From the NCBI RefSeq assembly GCF_014699135.1, contig NZ_JACOFT010000001.1, forward strand, positions 248,001-312,000: 64,000 nucleotides of DNA, written 5' to 3'. The notes beneath the pieces were generated by a model. That model ran no database searches. It was not told the DNA's origin and saw only the letters and a program-made list of their open reading frames with translations. Position 1 is the first letter of the stretch; each line of letters starts with the position of its first letter. This DNA is from Cognatundibacterium aquatile (GTDB lineage Bacteria > Pseudomonadota > Gammaproteobacteria > Burkholderiales > Burkholderiaceae_D). A program made the translations under genes and the position numbers. Positions 42,688 to 52,324 of this stretch are shown piece after piece.

Positions 42688-45042
42688 TCATGCTGTTTTT
42701 GAGTCCGGTGCTAACTTTAACAGCAAAATCGCTACTTTTGCACCGTTTGTATCACTGCGATTCTGAATATCGATACGACCACCGTGTTCGTCGATGATTT
42801 TTTTCACCATGGCAAGTCCTAATCCGGTTCCGCGTGGTTTCGATGTCGCGTAAGGTTCGAATGCGCGCGCCAGAATTTTGCTGGAAAATCCGGGGCCGTT
42901 ATCGATAATTGATAGCTTCACTGCGCTGCAGACATCCTGCGCTTTGCTGTTGTAATGAACGACTTCGGTGATCACATCAATGCGTGGTGGCACGTCGGAC
43001 TGCGGCTGATCGGCAACGGCGTCCTGTGCATTTTGCAGCAGGTTATGGATGACTTGGCGCAGTTGCGTAGCATCACCCATAATTTTCGGTAAATCCGGTG
43101 CCAGATGCAGGCGGATGATATCGCGGTCATCGCCCGCCAGATACAGATGCAGCACTTCATCGATCAGTTCACCGAGATCAAGCTGCGACAATACTGCCGG
43201 TGGAGTTTTCGCATAATCGCGGAAATCATCGACCATGCGCTTCATCGATGACACTTGATTCACTATGGTCGTTGTACTCTTATTCAGAATGGCGACATCG
43301 GCTTCATTGAGCTTATCCTGCAATTTCATTTGCAGACGTTCTGCAGATAGTTGTATTGGCGTCAGCGGATTTTTAATTTCGTGCGCAAGTCGTCGCGCCA
43401 CTTCGCCCCAGGCGATCGAACGCTGCGCGGAGATAATATTGCTGATGTCATCAAACACAATGACATAGCCATTACCCGCGCCGACCGGTAAATGTGAGCC
43501 ACGGGCGAGCAAAGTAATCGTCTGTTTATCGTCGTTCGGCATCGCACCTGAAGCTGGCTCTGCTGTTTTGACTGCATCAGGACGGGGTACTTCAATTTGT
43601 TGTTGCCAGTGTTCCTGTTGCTCTTTACCACCGGCTGCTGATTGCGCATGTTGTTCTGAAAAGGCTTTGTCGATGGCATCGGCAAAATCATGCATACCAT
43701 TGATATCCGCCAGTGGCTGACCAATCTCCGCTTCTAATGGCCGTTGCAGTATGCGTTCGACAGATTCGTTGCACGTCACCAGATGGCCAGTCTGATCCAA
43801 TACCATCACACCTGCCGACATATTGGCCAGCACCGATTCCAGATAGGCCTTGGCATTTTCCAGTTCACTGCGGTTTTTTTCGACGGCGGCACGGGCGTCG
43901 AATAACTGGCGTGTCATGGTGTTAAACGATTTCGTCAGGCTGCCCAGTTCATCCGTACTGGTGACGATAGGGCGCGGTGAAAAATCACCTTCAGTGACCG
44001 CTTTCGTTCCTTCCGCCAGCAACAGTAAGGGGCGCGCGAGTTCACCGGAAATCAGGAAGGCACTGGCAATGGCGGCAAAAATAGCCAGTAATAGGGTCAG
44101 CGTCAGCGTAAAAATATACATGGTTTTCAAGCTGCCCCGGCCCAGCGAACGCAACTGATATTCGGTCGACGCATTGCGCAGCGCTTCGGCGTGCGCTGCC
44201 AGATTTGTCGGAACCGGTTGTATCAGTTGCAGAAAATAGGTTTCCCGCTGCAAGGACAGCGCCATATCACTTGCCTGCAACTGTATGACAACACGCGAAC
44301 GCAGGGTTTTATTGTTTTCTTGTGGAAGAATCGGACGTTTTGCGTCGCTCAACCCGGCATTTTTATTCACCTCGGCGGGGTCCGGCGTATTAATTTTTTC
44401 GTCGATGGCGGCAAAGATGCGCGAATTACGTGCTTGCCGCAGCATGTCGGCGGTCGGGAGTTCCGGCACTAGCCGTCCAAAGTTCTGGCTGGCGGTGGCA
44501 ACCAGCCTGCCGCGGCTGTTAACGATCGTAGCTTCCTGCACCAGCGCCCGTTCGCGCAGACGCGATAACTTGATGGATAAAGGCGTGTCTGACGGCGTTG
44601 ATAACTCGCTCGCCATTTCACGCGCTTTTGCCTGCAGATCGGCCAGCAGAAAATCGAGCGCCGCCAGACCGAGATTCTTGCCGGAATCCAGAGCAGACTC
44701 CACTTTGACGTCAAACCAGGATTCTATTGAGCGCGACACGAAGGTGACGGATACCGCATAGATGACCGAGCCCGGCAGTATGCCCACCAGCGCAAACAAT
44801 AACACCAGCCTCGTCATCAGTTTGGAACCGAATTCACGGCTGCGGAAACGACTGAATAAACGCCATACCAAAGCGGAAATCAGCAGCAATAAAGCGGAGG
44901 CGACGACGGCATTGGCACCAAGCAGCCAGCCATAGTAGGGCTCAAAATTAGCGGAATTTTCAGAAGCGGTAGTCAGTAAAAACAGCAGGATACTCATCAG
45001 AGCACCGCCGATAATCAAGGCATACCGCAAAAATCTTGTCAC
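42688..45042 (-). CDS. ntrY: NtrY-like membrane sensor histidine kinase
   Basis: 784 residues: three or more N-terminal membrane segments, a periplasmic region, a further TM (about 308-330), HAMP, PAS (about 395-455, LESVLANMSAGVMVLDQTGHLV), HisKA with LAHEIKNPLTPIQLSAERL and HATPase_c (NLLQNAQDAV; DNGPGF; GTGLGLAMVKKI). Partner of the adjacent NtrX-like regulator. Its start overlaps the stop of the DUF4390 gene by four bases, suggesting co-translation. Confidence 0.92.
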   Translation of the reverse strand: MTRFLRYALIIGGALMSILLFLLTTASENSANFEPYYGWLLGANAVVASALLLLISALVWRLFSRFRSREFGSKLMTRLVLLFALVGILPGSVIYAVSVTFVSRSIESWFDVKVESALDSGKNLGLAALDFLLADLQAKAREMASELSTPSDTPLSIKLSRLRERALVQEATIVNSRGRLVATASQNFGRLVPELPTADMLRQARNSRIFAAIDEKINTPDPAEVNKNAGLSDAKRPILPQENNKTLRSRVVIQLQASDMALSLQRETYFLQLIQPVPTNLAAHAEALRNASTEYQLRSLGRGSLKTMYIFTLTLTLLLAIFAAIASAFLISGELARPLLLLAEGTKAVTEGDFSPRPIVTSTDELGSLTKSFNTMTRQLFDARAAVEKNRSELENAKAYLESVLANMSAGVMVLDQTGHLVTCNESVERILQRPLEAEIGQPLADINGMHDFADAIDKAFSEQHAQSAAGGKEQQEHWQQQIEVPRPDAVKTAEPASGAMPNDDKQTITLLARGSHLPVGAGNGYVIVFDDISNIISAQRSIAWGEVARRLAHEIKNPLTPIQLSAERLQMKLQDKLNEADVAILNKSTTTIVNQVSSMKRMVDDFRDYAKTPPAVLSQLDLGELIDEVLHLYLAGDDRDIIRLHLAPDLPKIMGDATQLRQVIHNLLQNAQDAVADQPQSDVPPRIDVITEVVHYNSKAQDVCSAVKLSIIDNGPGFSSKILARAFEPYATSKPRGTGLGLAMVKKIIDEHGGRIDIQNRSDTNGAKVAILLLKLAPDSKTA

Positions 45043-45626
45043 TTGTCTTCAGCCTTGAAGGTAAAGCGTTTCCAGTCTGAGGAGAAACGCCAGTCGCTGT
45101 TATTGAGCGAGGTAATCAGGAAAGTCTTGGGCAGATAACTCAGATCGAGTTTCAGTTTGACGGCAACGTTATAGACTGCACCGGCAGTCAGCGTGCCTTT
45201 ATCGGCGACGATCCAGCGTCGTGGTCGCAATACCAGCGCGAGTGCATCTTCGAGCGTGGCAAAATTTTGCTGTAAACCCTGATTGATGGTGGCGGTGTAT
45301 TGCCGCGTCCAGGGGTTGTAGCCGATGCGGACGGTTTGTACTGCGCGTATGGTTTTTTCATCAAACCAGTACCAGCGGGGACGGGTCAGTTCGACTTCGG
45401 TGGTGAATGAGATGGGGATTTCTTTGGCGATTGCGTCGGTCAGCGCGTGGCTGAGTTCGAACGAAAAGCTGGCGGCCAGACGGTAGCCTTCATCGCTTGC
45501 TTCGATTCTGGCTGAGGTGACTTCAGCTTCCGCCGCATGCACAGTCGGAACGATGAGCAACGCCAATAGCGCTAACACAAGTGTCAGCGCTAAGCGGCGT
45601 AGGTGATCGTTCAGACGAAGGAGCAT
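45039..45626 (-). CDS. DUF4390 family exported protein
   Basis: 195 residues from ATG 45626 (MLLRLNDHLRRLALTLVLALLALLIVPTVHAAEAE), with an N-terminal signal or anchor. A TTG start at 45656 is also possible. DUF4390 proteins commonly sit between rsmB and ntrY in this order of bacteria, as here. The periplasmic domain might sense an envelope cue for NtrY; that is inferred from conserved linkage only. Confidence 0.88.
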   Translation of the reverse strand: MLLRLNDHLRRLALTLVLALLALLIVPTVHAAEAEVTSARIEASDEGYRLAASFSFELSHALTDAIAKEIPISFTTEVELTRPRWYWFDEKTIRAVQTVRIGYNPWTRQYTATINQGLQQNFATLEDALALVLRPRRWIVADKGTLTAGAVYNVAVKLKLDLSYLPKTFLITSLNNSDWRFSSDWKRFTFKAEDK

Positions 45627-45682
45627 GCAATCAGGAAATAAAAATCGTAGCCCCAATGATAACTTGAAGCTCGTGTTTTCCG

Positions 45683-47095
45683 TTAGCTTTGCCCGGGTTT
45701 TTGAAACAAGGCATAGAACAAACCGTCGTGTTCGTTGTTTGCATCGGACGGATTCGCCATGGTTGGCAATAATTGGCCTGGTGCATCGAGACGGATTGCG
45801 CCATGCCGGGCGACAAAGGCAGCAGCTTGCGCCTCCGACTCAGCAGGCCAGATAGAGCAGGTGACCATCAGCATTTTGCCGCCGGGTGCCAGCATGCGCC
45901 ACAGATTGTCGAGTATGCGCGATGATAAGGCAGCTAGCTGCGCGGTATCGGTTTTGCGGCGTAACCAGCGGCTATCCGGATGACGGCGTACTACGCCTGA
46001 GGCGGTACAGGGGACATCGGCAAGTATCCGGTCAAACGCTTTGTTATCCCACCATCCCGAACGGCTGGCATCGCCTTCTTTGATGGTGGCGGATAGTTTG
46101 AGCCTGGTCAGATTTTCCTGTATGCGTTTGACGCGCAAAGGATCGATATCCAGCGCCAGCAGATTGACGTCGGCCAGTTCCAGCACGTGGCAGGTTTTGC
46201 CGCCCGGTGCCGCGCAGGCATCGAGCACCCGCATTCCGTCTTGCACATCCAACAGTGGCGCGGCGAGTTGCGCTGCCGCATCCTGCACCGATACCATGCC
46301 ATCTTCGAAGCCCGGAATGCTGTTGACTGGCAAAGGCTTGGCCAGACGTACCGCAAACGGCCCGATTTGTGAGGCTTCAATCTGCTGTTCCGCTAGTAAT
46401 TGCAAATAGGCGGCGGTGCTGGTGATCCGGCGATTCACGCGTAAGGTCAGCGGCGGTGCATGGTTGCCGGTCGTTAAAATCGCTTGCCAGTTATCCGGAT
46501 AGGCTGCTTTGGTCTGGTCTACCCACCACTGCGGATAATTCCAGACCGCCGCAGGTTGCTTCATGACGAGCTTGAGTAATTCTTCTTTTTCACGCAGATA
46601 GCGGCGCAATACAGCGTTCACCATGCCTTTGGCAAAGACCATGTGAGCATTGGCGCTGGCGGCGGTGACGGCCTGATCAACCACTACAAAATCCTCGTAC
46701 GGCGCATCTTCGCCTTCATTTTTCACCAGCAAAGTCAGGGCGCAGCAAAGCAAGCCGTACAACAATGCTGGTTCTGGCGCTTTATTTGTCATGGCTTTCA
46801 GCAGCGCATCAACGCGCCCGACCTGACGCATCGTCCGGTAAGAAATATCCTGTATCGCGCCACGCGCTTGCGGCAATGCATTCGTTTGTAAAAAAACTTT
46901 TGCCAATGCCTGTGGTAGCGCCATGCCTTCGAGTACATAGGCCACTGCCTGTGCTGCACCGGAAAGGCTGAAAGCCAGTGAATCCGGCTTCAGCTCCAGC
47001 AGTGGCGCTGGTGGTTGAGCTTCAGGTGCCGCAGCGACTGTACGAGCCGGTTTGATGGCAGGTTTGCCGAGGATTTTTCTTGGTTGTTCTTGCAT
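45683..47095 (-). CDS. rsmB: 16S rRNA (cytosine-967-C5)-methyltransferase
   Basis: 470 residues: an N-terminal NusB-like RNA-binding domain after an Ala/Pro-rich leader, then a Rossmann methyltransferase domain with motif I DACAAPGGKTCH, catalytic Cys in DVPCTASGVVRRHPDSRW and MVTCSIWPAESE carrying the second Cys. I chose ATG 47095 (MQEQPRKILGKPAIKPART); upstream codons overlap the LysE gene. Followed by DUF4390 and ntrYX. Confidence 0.93.
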   Translation of the reverse strand: MQEQPRKILGKPAIKPARTVAAAPEAQPPAPLLELKPDSLAFSLSGAAQAVAYVLEGMALPQALAKVFLQTNALPQARGAIQDISYRTMRQVGRVDALLKAMTNKAPEPALLYGLLCCALTLLVKNEGEDAPYEDFVVVDQAVTAASANAHMVFAKGMVNAVLRRYLREKEELLKLVMKQPAAVWNYPQWWVDQTKAAYPDNWQAILTTGNHAPPLTLRVNRRITSTAAYLQLLAEQQIEASQIGPFAVRLAKPLPVNSIPGFEDGMVSVQDAAAQLAAPLLDVQDGMRVLDACAAPGGKTCHVLELADVNLLALDIDPLRVKRIQENLTRLKLSATIKEGDASRSGWWDNKAFDRILADVPCTASGVVRRHPDSRWLRRKTDTAQLAALSSRILDNLWRMLAPGGKMLMVTCSIWPAESEAQAAAFVARHGAIRLDAPGQLLPTMANPSDANNEHDGLFYALFQKPGQS

Positions 47096-47096
47096 A

Positions 47097-47735
47097 TTAA
47101 TGTTTGGTGAGTAGCAATTTGATTCCCAGACCGACAAATGCTGTTCCGACAAAGCGCTCCAGCCAGAGTTTGTAGCGGGGATTCTGACTTGCGCGGCGCG
47201 CTAGTGTACCAGCCAGAAAGGCAGTGCCGCTATTCCAGAGCGTACTCATCAGGACGAAGGTTGCGCCGAGCAGCAGAAATGCAGAGGTTTTGTGATTTGC
47301 ATCGGTTGAGACAAATTGCGGGAAAAACGACAGAAAAAACAGCACGACTTTCGGGTTGAGAATATTGGTGAGTACCGCTTGCCAGAAAATTTTCTGCAGC
47401 GGGCGGCGTTCCGGTTCGGTTGAACGTGCAATCAAGACTGCCGGTTTGCTGAACAACATTCTGACACCCAGGTAAATCAGATAGGCGCCACCCGCCAGTT
47501 TAATGATGGTGAATGCCAGTGCCGAGGTGGCAATGATTGCGGTCAGCCCGAATGCAGATGCGAATGCGTGAAACAGACAGCCAACCGAGATGCCGAGTGC
47601 GGAAATGAGACCGGCAGTGCGACCCTGAGCGATGCTGCGCCCGACGATATAGGCGGTATCAGGCCCGGGCGTTGCATTGAGCAACATCACTGCCAGACAA
47701 AATAACCCAAAATGAATGATGCCAAATTGTTCCAT
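47097..47735 (-). CDS. LysE/RhtB-family amino-acid exporter
   Basis: 212 residues with five to six membrane segments. Family signature near the start (LNATPGPDTAYIVGRSIAQGRTAGLISALGISVG), then ILNPKVVLFFLSFFPQF and AFLAGTLARR. ATG 47735 has AGGAAA upstream. Probably exports an amino acid or homoserine-lactone-like compound; the substrate cannot be read from sequence. One base separates it from the rsmB start. Confidence 0.92.
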   Translation of the reverse strand: MEQFGIIHFGLFCLAVMLLNATPGPDTAYIVGRSIAQGRTAGLISALGISVGCLFHAFASAFGLTAIIATSALAFTIIKLAGGAYLIYLGVRMLFSKPAVLIARSTEPERRPLQKIFWQAVLTNILNPKVVLFFLSFFPQFVSTDANHKTSAFLLLGATFVLMSTLWNSGTAFLAGTLARRASQNPRYKLWLERFVGTAFVGLGIKLLLTKH

Positions 47736-47764
47736 ATTTATTTCCTGGTGATTCAGTTGGTGGC

Positions 47765-48652
47765 TCAGGTTCCTGTTACATGGGACGTTGCTGTGAGCGG
47801 CGTCAGATGTTGTTGTTCCAGCCATGTACGGAGATCGTCAAAGACCGGTGTTGCATCAAGCTCGTTAAAAATTTCGTGATAAAAGCCGTCGTAATAATGC
47901 GCGGTCATCAATGTTGGGACGACGCCCTTTTCGAAACGGCGGCTACCATCCGGATCAACCAGATGGTCGTCTTCAGCGACCAATAACAACACCGGAATAG
48001 CAATATTGCTGACATGCTGATGAGTAAAAGCGATTGCTGCCTGCATGCTGCGCAGCAGACGGGCACTGATTTTTGGGTGTACCAGCGCATCATTCTGATA
48101 TGCCTGAACCACTTCGGCATCATGTGACAGATAGCGGGTTTTCAGTCCATTCGGCAGCCCTGTTCCGGGAAACAGCGCCAGTGCCACTTTGGCGAGTTGT
48201 TGCTCAAAACCTGACATACGTATTGCCAGAGCCGGAGATGAAAGTATCAGCGCCCTGACCGGTGCCAGATTCGCGGCGACAAAACGGGCAGCGAATAAGC
48301 CTCCCATACTATGTCCCAGCAGAATAGGCGGTGCCGCCAGTTGCTGACTGAAATCCTGAATGATGGTTTGTGCATCTCTCAATATCGCGTCGTCGTCAGG
48401 GACATCTCCGGCATTGCCAGAGGATTTGCCATGACCACGATGGTCATAAGTGCGGACAGCAAAACCGAGGGCATTAAAAAAACGGGCAATGTGCGCATAG
48501 CGGCCGCAGTGTTCGCCCAGGCCGTGCATCAGCAGCACGCCTGGCGGCAGTTGATCGCCGTTGGGAGCGAGCGGCCAGTCGCGGACGAACAGGCGGGTGC
48601 CATCTTGCGTCGTTAAATCAAATTCCCGGGTGTTTTCGATATGAGCCGTCAT
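47765..48652 (-). CDS. Alpha/beta hydrolase (monoacylglycerol lipase-like)
   Basis: 295 residues of the Hydrolase_4 type: HGLGEHCGRYAHIARFF near the oxyanion site, nucleophile Ser in GHSMGG, Asp in VAEDDHLVDP, His in GFYHEIFNE. No signal peptide. Likely cleaves monoacylglycerols or related esters in the cytoplasm. It lies 29 bases upstream of the LysE gene on the same strand. Confidence 0.92.
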   Translation of the reverse strand: MTAHIENTREFDLTTQDGTRLFVRDWPLAPNGDQLPPGVLLMHGLGEHCGRYAHIARFFNALGFAVRTYDHRGHGKSSGNAGDVPDDDAILRDAQTIIQDFSQQLAAPPILLGHSMGGLFAARFVAANLAPVRALILSSPALAIRMSGFEQQLAKVALALFPGTGLPNGLKTRYLSHDAEVVQAYQNDALVHPKISARLLRSMQAAIAFTHQHVSNIAIPVLLLVAEDDHLVDPDGSRRFEKGVVPTLMTAHYYDGFYHEIFNELDATPVFDDLRTWLEQQHLTPLTATSHVTGT

Positions 48653-48655
48653 GAA

Positions 48656-48994
48656 TCAGACACCCCACACCACGTCTTTTTGCATTTTTTGTGCAGCCTG
48701 CAGCATCTCAAGCACAGGAAATGCCCGTGTGGCGAACGATACCGTTGCAGGCTTTTCATGTTCGTCGTCGTTCTCATTTTGATGCGCGTTGACATCATGC
48801 GCGACTTCAGTGGAAACGGAGTGGATCTTGCTCTCAGCAATGGCCGCTTCAATGCTGGCGATCGCTGCGGGTAATTCAGCGGTTGTGATGATGCCTTGTT
48901 CGACATCCTTGTTCAGCAGATCCAGAATACGCCGTGCATGTTCCTTATACATGACGATTTCTGCGGCCGCTTTTGATTTGAATATGATCAGCAT
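48656..48994 (-). CDS. DUF1840 family protein
   Basis: 112 residues, MLIIFKSKAAAEIVMYKEHARRILDLLNKD onward, with an acidic middle (NENDDEHEK) and RAFPVLEMLQAAQKMQKDVVWGV at the end: the DUF1840 pattern, common in betaproteobacteria. Function unknown. Three bases separate it from the hydrolase gene, so they form an operon. Confidence 0.9.
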   Translation of the reverse strand: MLIIFKSKAAAEIVMYKEHARRILDLLNKDVEQGIITTAELPAAIASIEAAIAESKIHSVSTEVAHDVNAHQNENDDEHEKPATVSFATRAFPVLEMLQAAQKMQKDVVWGV

Positions 48995-49156
48995 GGGGTC
49001 TCCATTTTTTGGGTGTCAGGGCGGTTTTGTCAGACACAGTGTTCACGTATGGCGTGGTATTGCAGTGTAAAACGGCGCCGCGAAACAATGGCGGATGATA
49101 GGGAACGTTGCTGAAGCTATCATAATCGTAATTGCCTGATTTTTGTGGTTTGTGCT

Positions 49157-49654
49157 TCAGTCGGTTTTGAATGAACTCATGTAAGTATCGATGACATCTT
49201 GTTTCAGTTTTTTTGCCGGACCAATCGCAATCACCTGATATACCCGTGGTCCGCGTATGATGAAGCGAGCGGCCATAGTGACTACTTCGCCATCGGGCAA
49301 TTTTCCCTGCATTTCAACGATACCGTCGGGGCTGCTGGCCGCTTGCGTGATCTGCCCATCTATGTTTTTCAGCATCCCATCTTTCATTGCTTCTGCCACG
49401 ACACCAGCTTTGCCGGGATCATCCAGTCTGACACTGCCGACTGCAAAATTGACGCCTGCTGCATCGGCTGCTGTCATCTGCATGTTCAGCGTCAGCCCGG
49501 CGAGTTGCATGTCCCGGCTGAAACTCGCCGGTTTCGCTGGCATCAGGACACGGAAAGGTGCATCGTTGCCGCGGACTTCGCGCCAGTCAAACTGCGGGCT
49601 GCATGCCAGGAGCATCAGTATCGCGGCAGTGCTCAGGATTTTTTTAGTCAACAT
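49157..49654 (-). CDS. Hypothetical lipoprotein
   Basis: 165 residues with a lipoprotein signal (MLTKKILSTAAILMLLACSP, Cys18). The mature part (FDWREVRGNDAPFRVLMPAKPASFSRDMQLAG) resembles envelope proteins of unknown function seen in Burkholderiales. No catalytic motif was recognised. It is preceded on the same strand by the EamA transporter gene, 36 bases away. Confidence 0.8.
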   Translation of the reverse strand: MLTKKILSTAAILMLLACSPQFDWREVRGNDAPFRVLMPAKPASFSRDMQLAGLTLNMQMTAADAAGVNFAVGSVRLDDPGKAGVVAEAMKDGMLKNIDGQITQAASSPDGIVEMQGKLPDGEVVTMAARFIIRGPRVYQVIAIGPAKKLKQDVIDTYMSSFKTD

Positions 49655-49690
49655 AGTTTCACTGGCAAATAGTAGAAATTAGGGGGAGTA

Positions 49691-50638
49691 TCACTCCTGC
49701 TTACTCTGAAACCCGCGTAAAGCAAAGGCGACACCAAGGCAAAGTAATAATACTCCCAAGAGTATCTGCGGAGCAGGAACAGTCTGACGCAGAATGAATG
49801 CGTACAACAGCGCCGACAGGGTTTCAAACACAATCAACTGACCGCTGAGGCTGGTGGCTAATTTCTGGCTCGCCCGATTCCATAACAGCGTGCCCAGCCA
49901 TGATGCCAGTAATCCCAGTGTCAGCATACCGACGATAAATTTACCGGGGCTGCTGCCGAATGGAAAATCATAGACTGGCGTTGGCTGCATCGTCTGAACC
50001 ATTCCGTAGAGCAGAAAACCACACAGGGCGAGCGGCAGGGTTGCTAATCCTTGTGCAGTTGCCCAGGTGCTGGATTGAATTTGTGGATGATTCTTCAAAT
50101 ACCGGCTGTTCATGATCGGATACCAGGTCCATGCAGCGACGGCAATCAATGCCAGGCCTGCACCTTTCACGTAATCGCTGATCGAGCGTTGGGCATCAAG
50201 ATGACGCAATTCTTCGCTGTTGACTAGCATGATGCCGCAAAAAATCAGCAATAGCGGCAGCACGAGTTTTTTCCAGGCGATGGATTCGGAAGGATGATGT
50301 GGTGACCAGTTCGCAAAGACCGCGATCATGACTGGCAAGGTGCCGATGAGCATGGTTGGCAGCGGCGCATCGGCAAGCTGAATCGCACTGGCCAGCGCAG
50401 CGTAATAAATAATATTGCCGACTGCCGCCAATTTCAGTGCGCTGTGCCAGTCAGTTTTGCTGAGGGCAAGAATACGCTGGCGGTCAAACCATGCCGGAAT
50501 CAGTGCGATCAGGCCAAATGCCAGATAGCGGCCAAATGAAAGCACCACGCCGGGATAATCCGGTAATAACAAGGGCGTGATAAAGACCAGACCCCACAAT
50601 AAACCTGCACCCAGCGCAGCGAGGACGCCGCCTACCAT
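49691..50638 (-). CDS. EamA/DMT-family transporter
   Basis: 315 residues with ten hydrophobic segments in two EamA-type halves. The first (GGVLAALGAGLLWGLVFITPLLLPDYPG) includes the Gly/Trp-rich start. Likely a metabolite exporter. The sequence around its stop, GGAGTGATACTCCCCC on the minus strand, contains the ATACTCCCC motif also seen in the two intergenic repeats. Confidence 0.88.
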   Translation of the reverse strand: MVGGVLAALGAGLLWGLVFITPLLLPDYPGVVLSFGRYLAFGLIALIPAWFDRQRILALSKTDWHSALKLAAVGNIIYYAALASAIQLADAPLPTMLIGTLPVMIAVFANWSPHHPSESIAWKKLVLPLLLIFCGIMLVNSEELRHLDAQRSISDYVKGAGLALIAVAAWTWYPIMNSRYLKNHPQIQSSTWATAQGLATLPLALCGFLLYGMVQTMQPTPVYDFPFGSSPGKFIVGMLTLGLLASWLGTLLWNRASQKLATSLSGQLIVFETLSALLYAFILRQTVPAPQILLGVLLLCLGVAFALRGFQSKQE

Positions 50639-50865
50639 CTTGCCACACTCATCAAAAGATCTCGCTTATTCAATCAAGCTGACATCATAGTAGCTTTGAT
50701 ATTGTTAAAGGACATATCGGCAGAAACACAACAAAGTGCATGCTTTTACCATCGGATAGATCTCTATGGTTTTGTGATGACAGTGGGGTATCATAGGAAA
50801 CGATAAAACTGCTTCGTCAGATGGTGATGAAGCTTACGATTTTCTCCTTCTTCATTGGTGCTGCG

Positions 50866-51228
50866 ATGTCGCTTCGTCATTCCGTCCTGTTGGCTTTGTT
50901 TCCTTTATTTTTGTTGAGTGCATGCGAACGTCTGGGCATTGCAGATCCGGCGAAAGAAGCGGCGCAGAAGGAATCTGATGCGCGTGCTACCGGTAGCGCC
51001 TGTCGTCATGCCGGGCGCGCGATTGAAGACTGCTATGCGCTCAATCCCGATGCCGCCCGATCGTCCGTGTACGCCGGATGGAAAGAGATGAACGACTATA
51101 TGCGTGAAAACAAGATAGACAACGTCAAACCAGAAATTGCGTCAAACGCGCCGCCGGTTAAAGACGATGCCAGTGCCTCAGAGTCTGCATCTGCTTCGGA
51201 ATCCGCGTCTGCCAAATCAAAAAAATAA
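50866..51228 (+). CDS. Hypothetical lipoprotein with Ser/Ala-rich tail
   Basis: 120 residues from ATG 50866 (MSLRHSVLLALFPLFLLSACERLGIADP) with lipobox LSAC. Two Cys (SACRHAGRAIEDCYAL) could form a disulfide. The C-terminus is a low-complexity SASESASASESASAKSKK tail. An in-frame start at 50821 exists but adds a second hydrophobic stretch. Followed 11 bases later by a GNAT gene. Function unknown. Confidence 0.75.
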   Translation: MSLRHSVLLALFPLFLLSACERLGIADPAKEAAQKESDARATGSACRHAGRAIEDCYALNPDAARSSVYAGWKEMNDYMRENKIDNVKPEIASNAPPVKDDASASESASASESASAKSKK

Positions 51229-51239
51229 CTTGGCGTCGT

Positions 51240-51743
51240 ATGTCATTACAAATTCGTTTGATGCGTGAACAGGATATCGCTGCGGTGTTCGGGGTACAGA
51301 CACAGGCCTATGTGAGTGCGATGGTCGAGGCTGAGAGCATTTTTCATGCGCGACTGAGAGCGGCACCGGCTACCTGCTGGGTTGCGGAGGATGCGGCAGT
51401 GGGTGTCTGTGCATATCTGATGGCTTATCCCTCAAGCAGCGGGAAGATTTCATCTCTTGGCAGTGATTTTGACCCTGCAAGGGACGCCGATAGTCTGTAT
51501 CTGCACGATCTTGCAGTTGGTACGGCGATGCATGGACGCGGCGTAGGCGTGCGGCTGGTCGAACATGCGCAAGCATACGCTCTCAGTGCAGGTTGGACGA
51601 CAATGCATCTGGTCTCAGTGCAAAGTACGAAAGCGTTCTGGCAAAAGCAGGGTTTTGTTGAAGTGACGGCTTTATCGCCAGAGCAGACATCGGCACTGAT
51701 GACATACTCTGGCTTAGCTCATTACTGTGTGAAACAGTTATAA
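51240..51743 (+). CDS. GNAT-family N-acetyltransferase
   Basis: 167 residues with the GNAT layout: LRIM-type first strand (IRLMREQDIAAVFGVQTQAY), the core LYLHDLAVGTAMHGRGVGVRLVEHA with the acetyl-CoA loop (HGRGVG), and FWQKQGFVEV at the end. The acceptor substrate is unknown. Follows the lipoprotein gene closely. Confidence 0.9.
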   Translation: MSLQIRLMREQDIAAVFGVQTQAYVSAMVEAESIFHARLRAAPATCWVAEDAAVGVCAYLMAYPSSSGKISSLGSDFDPARDADSLYLHDLAVGTAMHGRGVGVRLVEHAQAYALSAGWTTMHLVSVQSTKAFWQKQGFVEVTALSPEQTSALMTYSGLAHYCVKQL

Positions 51744-51757
51744 AAGAATAGAAGAGT

Positions 51758-52018
51758 TTATTCTTCGGTTTTTTTCTTGCCTTTCTGTTTCTGGTAAATG
51801 ATTTTTTTGCTGCCACCTTCACAGACACCGACGACGCGCAACTTGGTTTCTGTATCTTTTGGTACGACTTTGAGAGCGTAATCACTGACCCCTTTGCCTT
51901 CTAACTTGGCATTGATTTTGTCCATGATCGCTTCGCATGGTGTGACTGCCGCCCAGCTGGATGCGCTGCATAGCAGTAAGCCAGATACCAGACTCTTAGT
52001 AAAAATGGGATTCCTCAT
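51758..52018 (-). CDS. DUF1161 family small exported protein
   Basis: 86 residues with a signal peptide (MRNPIFTKSLVSGLLLCSASSWAAVT) and the DUF1161 core CEAIMDKINAKLEGKGVSDYALKVV...VGVCEGGSKKI, with two Cys probably bridged. C-terminal Lys-rich tail. Function unknown; periplasmic. Confidence 0.88.
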   Translation of the reverse strand: MRNPIFTKSLVSGLLLCSASSWAAVTPCEAIMDKINAKLEGKGVSDYALKVVPKDTETKLRVVGVCEGGSKKIIYQKQKGKKKTEE

Positions 52019-52056
52019 TTTGTCTTCTCCTTTTCCATGGATGATTTACTGTTATA

Positions 52057-52324
52057 AGAACTCATTTCATCAATAGGGGTGAGATGCGTTTGTCTCATAA
52101 CGTGGGCTGGCAAGGCGGACGAGGCAGTCAATAGCGGGTCTATTGACAACGAGTCCAACGCAGTCCGGCACGCGTTATGAGGCAAACCCTCCGGGAGCTG
52201 GCGATTCGGGCGCATTGCTACGTTGCGCCGCTTGCTAAGGCGCCAGCCTTAGCTGCGCGTCACGCCTTGCACTGCATCCCGAATCGCCTTGCTCGCACTC
52301 ATCCCTATTGATGAAATGAGTTCT
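52057..52324. mobile_element. 268-bp MITE-like element with 22-bp perfect terminal inverted repeats
   Basis: Left end 52057-52078 and right end 52303-52324 are perfect inverted copies (starting AGAACTCATTTCATCAATAG), and the similarity extends imperfectly to about 32 bp. Inside are nested palindromes: CTCATAACG/CGTTATGAG, TCAATAG/CTATTGA, GGCGATTCGGG/CCCGAATCGCC and GCTAAGGC/GCCTTAGC. No transposase and no clear target duplication. Its right end runs into the M20 peptidase gene and supplies that gene's final codons. Confidence 0.85.

Noticed and set aside
49748..49763. ATACTC-CCAA-GAGTAT palindrome
   Set aside because: It lies within the EamA coding sequence and lacks the surrounding bases of the intergenic repeat, so chance is likely.
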